Of a DNA stretch of 64,000 bases, positions 33,660-45,048 are shown piece after piece. Numbering within the stretch: the first letter of the stretch is position 1; each line of letters starts with the position of its first letter. Origin of the DNA: Zygaena filipendulae (Eukaryota > Arthropoda > Insecta > Lepidoptera > Zygaenidae); NCBI GenBank assembly GCA_907165275.2, contig OU015662.1, positions 10,113,501-10,177,500 of the forward strand. Reading direction: 5' to 3'. The translations under genes and the position numbers were made by a program. The notes beneath the pieces are model-generated. The model saw only the letters and a program-made list of their open reading frames with translations, had not been told where the DNA came from and made no database searches.

Positions 33660-33678
33660 CATTACTAACTAAGCCATG

Positions 33679-33696
33679 ATCCTGGTCACGGCACCA
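33679..33696 (-). promoter_or_regulatory. Primer binding site, tRNA-His type
   Basis: On the plus strand ATCCTGGTCACGGCACCA equals the 3' end of animal tRNA-His (acceptor GGTCACGGCA plus CCA) as I remember it. It is separated from the 5' LTR by three bases. On the minus strand it starts TGGTGCCGTGACC, as expected for minus-strand priming. Confidence 0.85.
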
Positions 33697-33699
33697 AAT

Positions 33700-36085
33700 T
33701 GGAACTTTCACCCTCCTTCATCAATTTATGAACAACATCAAAGATGTTGAACATTTTAATTTTGGCCAATTTCGCCTAATAGTTAGACCCAGTTTTACGT
33801 TGTGTTATAAATGACTCCAGTTTCTTTTAGGTTGAGATTCGATTCCGTCACCATCCTATCCGCATTATTATAATGGGTCGAGGTTGGACTTAGGTATTAA
33901 TTGAATAAAACAACCATCAATTAATTTGACATTTTATTTTAATATTCGTGCATAATATTTCTGTAAGAAATATTTATATTTAGTACACCCAACTGCGTTT
34001 GAGTTGGGTGACATTCGATCTTTATATGAACTCGCTCTACACGAACGGTTCTATTTTTAAGTGCGAGACTACACTGTACATTTATTTAACGTCTGTGCGT
34101 TAATAGTGTTGTTAGCCCGGAAGCAGAGAGACTCCAAAGACGGTATCCTTATTACAGTGGTACACATAATCACTAACTTACGTCTATCGACGTTAGTAGT
34201 GTTCGGATTCTGAGATAGGAATATGATGCTCATAGAACACCTCCCATACGATGTTTATTATAATCAACTTGATATTCCAATAGGAATATTTACAATGGCT
34301 CTCACTACATAACAAGTTTATTATATAGCGAGAGGTGGAATAGCCCCGTCCTGCGCTACCCACGGTGATGGTCATCCGCCTGCTCATAAGCAGTTACCAC
34401 CCCCCCCCACCTGTGTTGCACAAGGTAGAGAGTTCTCCAAATATGCATAACCGACATCCGTTAGAGGATGAATCAGCTATATGAGACTGTACGTCCCGTA
34501 TCAGCAGCAATCGTTGGAGGTCATAATTCGGCGGTGCCGAGACCCCAGGGTACGTGTCAGCCCGAAGACCGAGGCCGTAATGCGGATAGTACCGCGACCT
34601 CAACACCATCCCAATAATTCAAATATAAGGGTATGAGACCAGTCTCGCCGGACATCATAACTTCAGTCGGTCAATTTGTGCTATAGTAGCTACACGTAGC
34701 TAAGGCCGAAGCCCAATTGATTGGATCACAGCTCGTCCTCGTACAACACCCACTCAGCACTCGTTTATTTTGATAAACAAGTCGTGTTGAAAAACACAAC
34801 TGTTTACCGAGATCAAGCGTTAACGACTAGGTCGTCCACAGCCGATCCCATAGTCTCTGCACAACGTAACAAAGTCACAAAGCGCATTGACTATAATTAT
34901 TATGTTTGTAAAAAAAAAGAAAGTAATGTTATCTTGAAAGAAGAGCGTTCAACACTCCCTTGGTGTAGGAAGCGATCCCGCGTCTCCAGTCAGCCGCATA
35001 GTCGATGATAGTTTTTGAATAACACGGAAGGCGTAGTTATTCAATAGACAAGATACAATACGTGCACAACGAAACCCGTCACGGCGAAGACAACTCAAGG
35101 CGCGGATTTTTACCTCTCCACGTTATCTTACGCTCGCGACGCGCGACGTCTAACCGCTCAGGATTAGAGTTCATCGTCGTTGTAAATTCCAATAAATTGA
35201 AAATACACGTATGCATCGAGCCGATAAGATGTGATGAATTATAATTTAATAACAATAAAATTACAATCCATACACACCGAAAGCCTTCCTCATAATAATA
35301 TTTGTCTTCGCACAAGATATCCTAACGGACGTCGAGCGCGTTGACAAGGCTTTCGTACAGAGCGACAAGTCACTAAGTACGTAAGCTCGTTCGAACTCCC
35401 AACTACATCATCTTTATTGTGAAAGTGGTCGTCGGCATTCTCATCTTAGACCTTCACGTGAGACTCCAATATAATTTAGATTTGTATAATAATACAATAT
35501 CTGTATACGAGCTACCACCAAACTCGTTTGTCAACACTCTATGTTAACTTAATATTTAGATAAGCATAATAATGCAAATCTATATTCGAGCCACCACCAA
35601 ACTCGTTTAACAACATTTAATGTTGTATACGCGACGCGCTCTACGCGCGACGCGTAGCCTCTCGACTCGCTCGTCCGCCCGCCGCGCGATGCCACTTCAC
35701 GTCTCAGCCGCCCGCGTGGATACTGGCGGTGCGTTCACGTCTCGTTTGAGAGGGGTATGCGGGGGGTTGGGGGGTACAAGTCGATATCACCGTTACATCT
35801 GAAACCAAGCACACGGTTAATATACCTTATTATAAACATTTTATTTCATATGAATAATTACTTTATTCATTTTAGTTTATGAATTATACATCAATAATCA
35901 TATAAACTTTAGATTGTGAGTTTATCAACTCGCAATACTTTAAATATATTTCAACTTAAGTTTTATAGTGTATTATATCATAATACATTATACATATAGT
36001 GTATTATGTTATAATACATTATACATATATCTTTAAAATGCTTTTTCGAATATAAATAAATTTTTAAGCCTCATAGGGCGTCACA
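33700..36085 (-). repeat. 5' LTR of the gypsy element
   Basis: Same length and order as the 3' LTR. Its inner end reads TCCA rather than TACA on the minus strand, one of the two differences. It would hold the promoter; I could not place the transcription start. The G-rich cluster lies at 35752-35774 and the hairpin at 33986-34010. Confidence 0.97.
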
Positions 36086-36089
36086 GTAG

Positions 36090-37164
36090 GTACAATTGGT
36101 TGACGTAATTAGTATTTTGAACTGTCATTTTACCATTTTAACATATTGTGATATCGTTACTGTAATTTTTTGTGGTTTAATTGCATTGTAGTTTGGATTC
36201 AATTGGTTCAACTTAATATTGCATTACGCAAAATTTTTTGAAGGAATTTGAATGAAACCTAGTACCTACCTAGGTATGTATATTTTATAATAAAAATAAG
36301 TATATAAGGATCTTTTCCACCCTGATAGGCACCCGGATATACATCCAAGAGTGCCTGAGGATGTTGCGAAAGTTCGGATATTTCACGCGTTCCTGACTCC
36401 ATAATGAGATCGGAGTTAATCGTTACGTAGCAAAACACATATTTTGGAATAGGGTTGTATTGTTATTCGTGGCGCATCGCCGACCTGCCTCCGTGTGTTG
36501 TTTGTATAAGGCCGAAATTAACCGTAGCCGGTCTAACCCGAGTTGAGGATATCCTTTTATACTAACTACACACAATGTTCCAGTTTTATTGTTCTTAATT
36601 TAATTAATTTTGCGATCCCTTTAAGGTGTTCCCACGCAGATTGACAGACTGTTCTAAACTGCTACAACCTGTTGTTACATATTAGAAAACAGACTAAAAG
36701 ATTAAAAGACAGTCTATGAATACATGGTTTTTTTTTCTTCTTTTTTTTTTCAATTTTTTTGCAACTGTTTGTAAGAATTTGAAACAGTTTCCAAATCTTA
36801 GAAGTTAGAGCAAGAAGAAGTGGGTCGTGTTCGCAACCAAACCGGCCTGTTCTAACAATGTTTAGAAACTAAAAACTTCTCAGATAATAGTGCACCGTGA
36901 ACTTTGATGTCGCTGTAAATTATTAAAAGTAATATTTTTAGTTGTCATAAATGTTTTTAAACTCATTGAAGTTATGAAACATTTTAATTTTGAATGTGAT
37001 TATCAGAGTATTTATGTTTATCAGGTATCTTTGTTGTTTTCTTACAAAATGTTGTCTGTGTAGGGGTACCTTTATGTTTTTGTATAGAACTAAGGTTTAT
37101 TAAAATGTTGATTGGGGAAATACGCCTGTGTACTTGGTGATTAGTTTGCTAACGAGCTCAGTAG
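36090..37164. other. No gene supported
   Basis: Sequence right of the element; T-rich runs near 36730-36760. Nothing recognised. Confidence 0.45.
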
Positions 37165-37168
37165 CAGT

Positions 37169-37539
37169 TATCCTTACTATTTATTATAAATGCGAAAGTG
37201 AGTTTGTTTGTTTCACTTTCACGCTTTAACATCTAAACCGATCACCGTAAAATTTTGCATACACGTTGTCAGTGGTACAGAAAAGGATTTCGGTTACTTT
37301 TAATTCTGGAAATCTCGTGAAAACTCCGAAATTATAAAGTTTGTAAGTTTGTGAATTGTGCGTTTGTGACGTTGTAGTGGATCAGAGGATAATCTGGGGA
37401 TCTACTGAACTGATTTAAAAAATTCTGTTACCAACAGAATGCTACAGTATTCCTGAGTGTCATAGGGTGCTTATTATCCCGGATCTCCCGCAGGAACTTC
37501 GAAATTAACGCAGATAAAACCGCAGGGCACAGCTAGTAG
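37169..37539 (+). mobile_element. Chimeric Helitron-like repeat
   Basis: Starts TCCTTACTATTTATTATAAATGCGAAAGTG. About 37335 it switches to the 'TTATAAAGTTTGTAAGTTTGTG ... GATCTACTGAACTGATTT' subfamily and ends CCGCAGGGCACAGCTAG, followed by T. Two subfamilies are joined in one unit. Confidence 0.65.
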
Positions 37540-38854
37540 TCAATATAATTAAACATTACATTTAATTCTCTATATTACGTACCTACTGCAGCGGCCGAAA
37601 AATCATGCATTGGTGTAAATGTGACGATTCTTGCGGTCTCTTAAATAAAATAATATTTGGCTACTGAACTCAATAAAATTTCTACTGAAATCTCATTCAG
37701 AATCTAAAAACGTAGGTGTAAATTTAGAATCCACATGCTATAACCGCTCTGATAGCGCACAATGGTATGTGTGATACACATCGTACCGTTAATTGGAGGA
37801 CTGAGACTTCGTTTCTGGTTCGATTATCCCACCTATGAACGGATAGATAGACAATACTCCATCAGGCTACACTAGCTGCTACATGTGATTCGCTCGCGTG
37901 AATTTAAAAACAAAAGCGTATTAGGAAACTGAGAAAAACTTGGATGCGTTTCAGCTGTAAAAAAAGTTGTTTTAGGAACTGTGAGGTTCGAACCGGTCTC
38001 CAAGTGTTTACTATAGACTAACTATAGTTATCTAATATAACTCTATTAAAACAAAATTCCACAGTAACGATGGAAGTTTCATGTTTATTTTTAATTGACA
38101 CTGGTTAAAATTCACTACGTGCCAAGCCTCATTAAAAACGTACAAAAAGTGATAACGTAGTTTGCAGTTTTTTATAAAAAGTCATTACCACAGCTGTCTA
38201 CAAAAACACCAATAAACATCTCCACTTCAGTATACATTATGACCTATATGCGGTTGGCAGTATAAAGCAAAGTTCACACAAAGCAAGCGGTGTTCGCACG
38301 TAGAGCACTGACGCGCGCGACTCAGAAACCATTTCCGAGCCCACTTCATTACAACTCGGCTTTACCTTTTGACGCACACGCGCCATCTCATTTGGTTAGA
38401 ACGCTTTATAATGACGTTTTTGTACAATTAATGTTTTAATTGCGTCAAAGGTAGTGAATTTGTTGGAGAATTTGTTTTTTTATTTATATTTACCATCTCC
38501 TAAAAGTTGCTGGTTTTGCTTTAAATATTTATACATATTTAATTTAAACTTGAGGTTTTGACTATATTAAACTCCAACTTCGTTAAGTCGGAACTTCCGA
38601 TTGATATTAAACTCCGGTTCCGATTGTGTTGTTGTTGCTATTAACGTTTACTCTTTCAATTTACACAATACTGATGTTTAACAAATCTCTCTTCTGCCAT
38701 TTTGATTCCGACTCCGATTCCGGTCCCGACTCCGAAAAACCAAAAAGCAGATATCCCAACTCAGTTCCGATGAACTACGTCCATGACATTCTTAGTTTCA
38801 ACAACGGTCACAACTAAGTTAAATGGTACCATGTACAAGTGAATCTATACATTG
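37540..38854. other. No gene supported; possible tRNA-like trace near 37.8 kb
   Basis: TCTGGTTCGATTATCCCACC (about 37815) and GAGGTTCGAACCGG (about 37983) resemble B boxes, but no matching A box was convincing. No exon was recognised. Confidence 0.35.
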
Positions 38855-39044
38855 TAATATTATAAAGAAGTAAAGTTTCTAAATTGTGAGTTTGTGAGTT
38901 TGTAAAATTGTAGGGGGTAATCTTTGGATCTATATTGAACCGATTTTAAAAATTATTTTACTTACAGGAAGCTACGATAGTCCTGAGTGACATAGCGAAA
39001 TTCCCCTGGAACTCCAACATTGCTGGCGGGGGACAGCTAATCTA
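38855..39044 (+). mobile_element. Helitron-like repeat copy
   Basis: TAATATTATAAAGAAGTAAAGTTTCTAAATTG, then GTAGGGGGTAATCTTTGGATCTATATTGAACCG, ending GGGGGACAGCTAA. Confidence 0.6.
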
Positions 39045-39045
39045 T

Positions 39046-39288
39046 ACTTATAATAAAACTGCAGAGAGGTCAATTCTGTACATTGAATATATATTCAAAA
39101 TTAATATTGGAGGATGAATGGTGATCGATACTGATGCCGAAAATCAGTAAATTTTTTGTCTATCTGTCTGTCTGTCTGTCTGTCTATCTGTATGTGCACG
39201 CATGGGTCAAAAACTACTGGAGGGATTTTATCCAAACTTTACCAAGTTTTTAAATTGTAGTCCATACTCCTGGGCAGGTTATAGGCTA
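39046..39288 (+). mobile_element. Dispersed repeat with internal (CTGT)n microsatellite
   Basis: Begins CTTATAATAAAACTGCAGAGAGGTCAATTCTGTACAT. It contains a CTGT tandem run (about 39161-39184) and GGGTCAAAAACTACTGGAGGGATTTTATCCAAAC. It is a different body from the common family but looks like a related lepidopteran interspersed unit; I recognise the type, not a name. Confidence 0.45.
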
Positions 39289-39507
39289 TCCTACTAATAT
39301 TATAAACGCGAAAGTTTGTAAGTATGCATGGATGGATGGATGGATGGATGTTTGTTACTCTTTCACGCAAAAACTACCGGATCGATTTAAATGAAACTTT
39401 ACAATAATATAGCTTATACATCAGATTAACACATAGGGTACATTTTATCCCGGAATTCCCGCGGGAACTTCGAAATTACCGCGGGTGAAACCGCGGGGCA
39501 GAGCTAG
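39289..39507 (+). mobile_element. Helitron-like repeat, complete copy with (GGAT)n
   Basis: Complete: starts TCCTACTAATATTATAAACGCG after an A, and ends ACCGCGGGGCAGAGCTAG before a T. A TC...CTAG element inserted between A and T is the Helitron signature. It carries about five GGAT units (around 39326-39349) at the place where other copies have CTGT units or single GGATG. Confidence 0.75.
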
Positions 39508-39938
39508 TATAAAATAAAATATGTGAAGTGTGAACCGTTTGTAAATGCACGTAATATACAATACGACTGCCACATATAAGTAGGTACCTAAATCGCTTTA
39601 CCGAATCTGAAATGTCTAAAACATATACGCACGTAGGCGTAAGCTGCTGTAACATTTTACATTTTAGTGTGAACTAGGTTACTAGATCGTGCTAGTTCTA
39701 TGTTTATTGCACCGCGACTTGTATTACACGTCATATCCGGATTTCGGTGCTCGGTAGTGCACGTAAAATGTTTTCTATGTGGGCGGAGCAGATGTAGGTA
39801 CCCTGCCGTGGATTGAAACCTTGATACCTTAGCTCTTTTATCTGAATACATTTACGTATATACTCGTATTATTATCATTGAACATAAATATATTTTTTAT
39901 ATAATGTATAATTTCTTTTTTTTTTAATTCTTTTGTAA
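39508..39938. other. No gene supported
   Basis: Spacer; the 64-codon minus frame is not recognised. Confidence 0.4.
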
Positions 39939-40108
39939 TCCTACTAATATTATAAATGTGAAAGTGTGGATGTTTCGATGTTTGTTACTCAATCACGCAA
40001 AAACGGCTGAACGGATTTGGATGAAAGGCATGGACGTTGTCAGGGGTACAGAAAAGGACATAGGGTACTTTTTATCCCGCCGCGGGTGAAACCGCGGGGC
40101 ACAGCTAG
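39939..40108 (+). mobile_element. Helitron-like repeat copy, internally deleted
   Basis: TCCTACTAATATTATAAATGTG after A, and CCGCGGGGCACAGCTAG before T. The module GAATTCCCGCGGGAACTCCGAAATTA is missing, joining TTTTTATCCCG directly to CCGCGGGTGAAACC. Confidence 0.75.
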
Positions 40109-40338
40109 TAATAAATAAATGTCCAATCTTGATTAGTGATTTTTATTAACAAGGGTTACAGACAACACTCTAGGTATATTTCAAAAGCCATAAAATAACC
40201 ATTCACAAATCTACCCGATTCCACACTAAAGCTTACATTATTGTAGAAATCAAGTAAATAATGTGGTGGATATAGTATATGGTGCTTTTTTTTTTTTTTA
40301 AAATGACTTTATTTACTAACTTTTCTTTCGTAACTGTG

Positions 40339-40656
40339 AATGGGCATTTGACTAATTATGCTAATGACTTAATTATGACTAAAATATTGGACACGTATTT
40401 TTTTCTTTTTTTACGTAATAAAAAAATAACGGCGATATATTGAGTTGAAATTTCGCGTGACGTCACTATTCTGACAGTTTGTATGGCGGTTTTAGCGGTT
40501 AGTGACGTCACGACCCCCTCACCCTAAACTTTAATGCGCTTTATCTCTGCATATTTTAATTTATTTGAAAAAGCAATACGTGTCTGTTGTTTTATTATTT
40601 TCTAACTGACGGACTAATTAGAATTTTGATTTTCAAAAGTAGTCCACATCCCTATT
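40339..40656 (+). mobile_element. 330-bp fold-back MITE (twin-CRE family)
   Basis: AATGGGCATTTGACTAATT to GTCCACATCCCTATT. Both GTGACGTCAC palindromes are intact (about 40458 and 40502). The left arm lost the TTAGTCCGTC part. The flanks read GTAACTGTG and GTAACCGG, perhaps a decayed target duplication. Confidence 0.75.
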
Positions 40657-40794
40657 GTAACCGGTAAACGTTTTACCCCAATAAGAAACCGCTGACTGTA
40701 TGTAATCTGAAATAGGTACACATCTTCTCAGCTTTTTACATAAGTAATCCTAACCAAAATAAAATGAAAACCCAACCATAAACATTGAAAAGTA

Positions 40795-40925
40795 CAGAAA
40801 ATACCTATTAGTTTGGGATCGAACTACCGCTCTAAAGACGCGGTAATTCTTCCTCTGGGCTACCCACGGCTCATACAAATGCACGTCAACTTCACTACAC
40901 TTGCTCTTACACGTCAGCCGGGTCC
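40795..40925 (-). mobile_element. Possible tRNA-derived SINE fragment
   Basis: On the minus strand CCGTGGGTAGCCCAGAGGAAGAATTACCGCG is followed by GAGCGGTAGTTCGATCCCAAAC. An A-box-like (TAGCCCAGAGG) and a B-box-like (AGTTCGATCCC) motif stand at a plausible distance. It does not fold into a clean cloverleaf by eye, so a functional tRNA gene is unlikely. Confidence 0.4.
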
Positions 40926-41335
40926 TACATAAATTATTTTCACTTTAACGTGTAGACGGGTCTATTTAATTAGTTTCGTGCATGAATGACCTCGCTCCAT
41001 GGTGGTCTGTTAACGTCATTGCTTTGAGAATGTGGCAGATTGCGGTTGACTATCCCGTTTTGAAACAAGCTTAATATGCTCTCTTCCACTCTAAATTCGT
41101 TCTAATCTCGTCTAAATTTACCGCTTTGAAAATGGAACATTTCCACCAGTCTAAGGTCGTTTTAGATTTGCCAATCGTTATATCTCAATCAAATGAAATT
41201 TTAACTTTTTTCAAACCTTTATGCATACCGTTTAAACCATTTAAACTTAATCAATATAAATTTCGAAATTCCAATATGTTACAAAGTTATTAAATAAGTT
41301 CAAGTTATAGTAGGTACATGAATGAATACCTAAAT
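40926..41335. other. No gene supported
   Basis: Spacer with short direct similarity (TCTAAATTCGTTCTAATCTCG and TCTAAGGTCGTTTTAG around 41090-41165). Nothing else. Confidence 0.4.
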
Positions 41336-41540
41336 TCTACTAATATTATAAATGTGATGGATAAATAGGATGGATGTGTGGATGTTTACGCAATCACGCA
41401 AAAACGGCTGACCGGATTTGAATGAAACTTGGCATGTCAGGGGTACAGAGAAGGACATAGGGTACTTTTTATCCCGGAATTCCCGCGGGAACTCCGAAAT
41501 TACCACGGGTGAAACCGCGGGGCACACCGGGCACAGCTTA
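41336..41540 (+). mobile_element. Helitron-like repeat copy
   Basis: TCTACTAATATTATAAATGTG to ACCGCGGGGCACACCGGGCACAGCTTA. The last bases are duplicated (GGGCACAC/GGGCACAG) and the CTAG is mutated to CTTA. Confidence 0.65.
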
Positions 41541-41952
41541 TAATATAAATTTGAATAATATAAATTTGTCTAAACTTTTTATTTCGTCGTATCTACCTAT
41601 ATAGGTACTCATGAATCTCAATTTGAAACAAACCAAAATAAATAACAGCGGCTGCACCAGTTTTCGGCGGAGCCCGTAAGGTATAATAGAATTTCGTAAC
41701 TTGCGCTGTTCATTGCTTGTTTTCAGTTAAAAAGATCTGCCGTCATACTAACGAAAGTCGTAACTTTTCATTCGACGCTCGCCGAAATTATAGATGAGCC
41801 ATGATTCACGGTACATTTGTGTTCAATTACGCCTAACAACCAACGAGCGGTATTATGATATTGAAACCGATCGACCTTTCAGCGATACGGCCTATTTTGA
41901 CGGCCAAAAGTAATGGCTATAGCTAAAATAATTTATTACTATTATTACTTAA
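41541..41952. other. No gene supported
   Basis: Nothing recognised. Confidence 0.4.
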
Positions 41953-42030
41953 CTAGCTGCTCCCCGCGGTTTCGCCCGCGTCAATTTCGGAGATGGGATA
42001 ATTCCGGAATTCCCGCGGGAGCTTTATTTT
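41953..42030 (-). mobile_element. Helitron-like 3'-end fragment
   Basis: CTAGCTGCTCCCCGCGGTTTCGCCCGCGTCAATTTCGG, then GGAATTCCCGCGGGAGC; the remainder is missing. Confidence 0.55.
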
Positions 42031-42387
42031 AACCACTTAGTCAATGACTAGTCCATAATCTCGCTTGATAGGAAACGAAATATGGACTAAGGTGTTACAC
42101 GTCTGTCAATAAAATAACTATTTACTCTATCTTGTCTTGAAGAGGTTCAAATTATAGCTTCGAGGAAACAGACACATATAGACATAGGTTATTTAAATCC
42201 TAAGCAGAATTTGCTTTCTTTTTCATTAAAAAGGAAGCAAAGTACCCTGAACAGTGAACAGCTCTTGCGAAACGCTGAAATCAACGCGGGTAAAAATATG
42301 TATAGTACCTATGTTAATACATAAAAACATAAACAAGCTATATCTTTCTTTATGCGTGTGCTCATAAATCAATATCCAAACTTGTAT

Positions 42388-42807
42388 TTATCTCGAGTAA
42401 TGTGAGCAGATGAGTGAGGGCGATACAGCTGTCCGTGTCGCTATATCGGATGTCAATGACCTCTTGAGAAGCAAGAGCTGAAGATATATCCCCGATGGGA
42501 TCCCCTCGATTGGTAAGGGATCGACCCAATGATTAATTGCTTCGATTAGTTTTGGTTGTCTATTATATAGGTTTAGTGTACGATTGGAACGGATCAACTG
42601 CTGATAAAGTGTCCACCAGCCATTATCAGTAGTATGAAACGTGCCCCTAAGATTGGCGATAATAGACCCAAGTACGAATGATAGGGACTCGGTTAGCAAT
42701 AACATAATAATATGTTTGTGTATCATATGTTTTGTGTTTGATATTAGCATATTGGCATCATATAGGTTGAAGAGCGTATCGTACCCTCTCAATGGAAAAA
42801 AAAGCAT
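42388..42807 (-). other. Unrecognised 139-codon open frame
   Basis: This is the longest open frame outside the LTR element that does not overlap a recognised repeat. The first half is hydrophobic (LLLTESLSFVLGSIIANL near 36-54). The second half has NGWWTLYQQLIRSN and INHWVDPLPIEGIPSGIYLQ. Base composition is less AT-rich than the flanks. I recognise no domain and see no splice sites or ribosome context that decide it. It could be a fragment of an exon, a transposon or an endogenous viral sequence, or chance. Confidence 0.18.
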
Positions 42808-43025
42808 AAGTAATATTACTTCAAAATTTCAATTAGATTATTACGATTAAGATAAAATTTATATTTAGGGGTAAAATTACCTGTAATATGCCTTTTTTCA
42901 CAGAGAGTAGATACGGTATGAAGTTAAAGCGCATTCTAGTAAATAAGAAAAAATAATAAATGTTCAAAAAAATTACAATATTTTCATTAATATTAAAATA
43001 CAAGTATAGCCAAAAATATCTTTAA
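42808..43025. other. No gene supported
   Basis: AT-rich spacer. Confidence 0.4.
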
Positions 43026-43344
43026 TTTGACTACTTTTGAAAATAAAAATTCTAATTAGTCCGTCAGTTAGAAAATAAAAAAACAATAGACACGTATTTT
43101 TTTGCTTTTTTAAAATAAATTAAAATATACAGAGATAAAGCGCATTAAAGTTTAGGGTGAGGGGGTCGTGACGTCACTAACCGTTAAAACCGCCATACAA
43201 ACTGTCAGAATAGTGACGTCACGCGAAATTTAAACTCGATAATATATCGCCGTTATTTTTTGATTACGTAAAAAATACGTGTCCAATATTTTTTAATAAT
43301 CTCCAAGACGGCCTAAAAAATAAAAATTAGTCAACATGCCCATT
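43026..43344 (-). mobile_element. 330-bp fold-back MITE (twin-CRE family)
   Basis: Inverse copy ending GTCAACATGCCCATT. Both core palindromes are intact (GTCGTGACGTCAC near 43168 and GTGACGTCACG near 43213). The left end is truncated to TTTGACTACTTTTG. Confidence 0.75.
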
Positions 43345-45048
43345 GTATTTACAGTTATTTTGAATTTTTATTGTTAGCTATTTATAAACAGAGATCTAGC
43401 AAATGGATTTATAGAGAGTGGTTAGTCTTCCAGTTCCACATAGATAAAACAGTTACAAACTTTTGTAGCGTCTTTCACATCAAATTATGGGTGCAAACGT
43501 TTCTTTTCCTATCGGATAAATAGTTAAATACGAATCAGCAGAATAATCCAAATAGACTTTTCTGTGGGCGGGTTAGTATATTGAACTAAAGCTGATAAAC
43601 AAAAGGCGATATCTACAACAAGCCAAAACCAAATTCCTAACTTTCACCCGCTCAGCCAACTGGCACCCTATTAAGGGCATTAACTTTTGAGGAAGCCACG
43701 TTTACTTTCGACTTATCTTAGGGCGGCAAGATAAATAAATCAGCGCTTAGCTAAAAGCTTGGCCAAGAATACATTTAACCCCACCTTTCCTTGGGGTTGA
43801 CAAGCACGTGACGCTTGCCGGCGGCATATAAACAGATTCTGTTAAACTAATATTTTATATAGTGGTACCTTTGAATTGATTTGAAAACAAATTAATTTAC
43901 CCATTGATGTAAGAAAAATACCTTGTCTTTATCCAATATGCAAAATACAATAATAAACCTTAGTGAAATAGAAGTTAAATCTCTTTAAAGAAATATAGTA
44001 TATGGCAATCCTGATTCGAATTTTCAATCGGATTCAAAAAAGAAGGCATATGTAAATAATCGTAAAACCTCAGAACGTAAAACACTGTTATTTACGTTTC
44101 CATCATTCTAACATGCAATATGGTGTATGCACAGACAATATAGGTAATACTATAGTACATACTTGTTTATTATGTCTATGTCTGTAAAGTTAAAAACGTT
44201 CGGTGCGTACAAAAGTATGCTGTGTTCAATATTCAAGGGTGCACGTACGGAATTTACTCCGTTTCATTTCACTCGATTCCAATCGCGATAGCCGAATCGG
44301 GCGCCTCGTTCGAAATATCCCAATCATTGTTCGTGTGTACGTACCCTTACCTGGAGCATTTCCACTGATAAGGCACCTGGTTACAGTGACACACTGATCG
44401 GAGAAATGGAAATCATTCAATTTTCGATCGATGAAAGATCGTTTTAAGAAAGGTACCTAGATATATTAAAAGTTTTTCGCCGGTTTTCTTTGCGAATAGT
44501 GCAGTTAAGTATAAGTACTTAACTATATTTAGTTCAGGTCAATGAAACTAGAACAATTGAACATATTTCTTGAAACCCGGAAACAAACCGGAAAACACTC
44601 TATGCGTATTGCGTACATTCTATTTAATATACCTACCTACTACAAATTTTTCGAAGTAAGCTCGTGTAAAAAGCTATGCCCTGAAGCGCATCAGATGCAT
44701 TTCTAACAGCTGTAGTGCTAGATATATGTAAATATGCCTTTTAGCGCCCGTTGATATCCAAACTAGACTTTTTTCTTGAATAGCGTTGAATAGAACATAA
44801 AAAAAAGTTGTGTTTGTCCTTATTCACGTAAGAGTTTGCACTTTAATATAAACAAAAAATGTCAAATATATCTAAAAAAATAGTGTAGCTTAAAAATTGT
44901 TGCAATCTGTTGTACCTATTTTTTAGGACTTGCTTCCTATTTTTTTGTAGGCGGACGTTTTGGTCGTGCGCAACATTTGCTTCTAGCCTCCCAGCTTTAC
45001 TCTCAACTCACCAAAACAAAAAACGAAAAAAAAAAATACACTGAAAGA
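43345..45048. other. No gene supported
   Basis: About 1.7 kb with no family match and only short overlapping frames (for example 44203-44420 on both strands). Confidence 0.45.

Larger units (their letters stand above)
32992..33678 (-). other. 5' leader of the gypsy element with two tandem arrays
   Basis: The leader is non-coding between the primer binding site and gag. Nearest gag is a three-unit array (33171-33300, period 42-46) built on ATCACTTTCACTATT plus GTTACTCGAGATA. Nearer the LTR is a four-unit array (33497-33659, period 43-44) built on AACCATGCGATTCGCTGTCG. No open frame is expected here. Confidence 0.8.
25533..36085 (-). mobile_element. Complete Ty3/gypsy LTR retrotransposon
   Basis: The element reads on the minus strand and is structurally complete. 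It has two LTRs of 2386 bp, a tRNA-His type primer binding site, a leader, gag, a -1 frameshift junction, pol, a polypurine tract and no env. It is flanked by GTAG on both sides (25529-25532 and 36086-36089), consistent with a 4-bp integrase-generated duplication. The pol order protease, RT, RNase H, integrase, with a GPY module, places it in Ty3/gypsy (Metaviridae). I cannot name the lineage with confidence. Long LTRs without env are known in, for example, the Osvaldo/Ulysses group, but that is only a suggestion. Both reading frames are open, and the LTRs differ at two seen positions. The copy is therefore recent and may be competent. Confidence 0.97.

Noticed and set aside
33679..33696. tRNA-His gene fragment
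   Set aside because: Only the 3' 18 bases are present beside an LTR, which is the primer binding site.
44203..44420. 64-codon frames on both strands
   Set aside because: Complementary frames of equal length without any domain are expected by chance.
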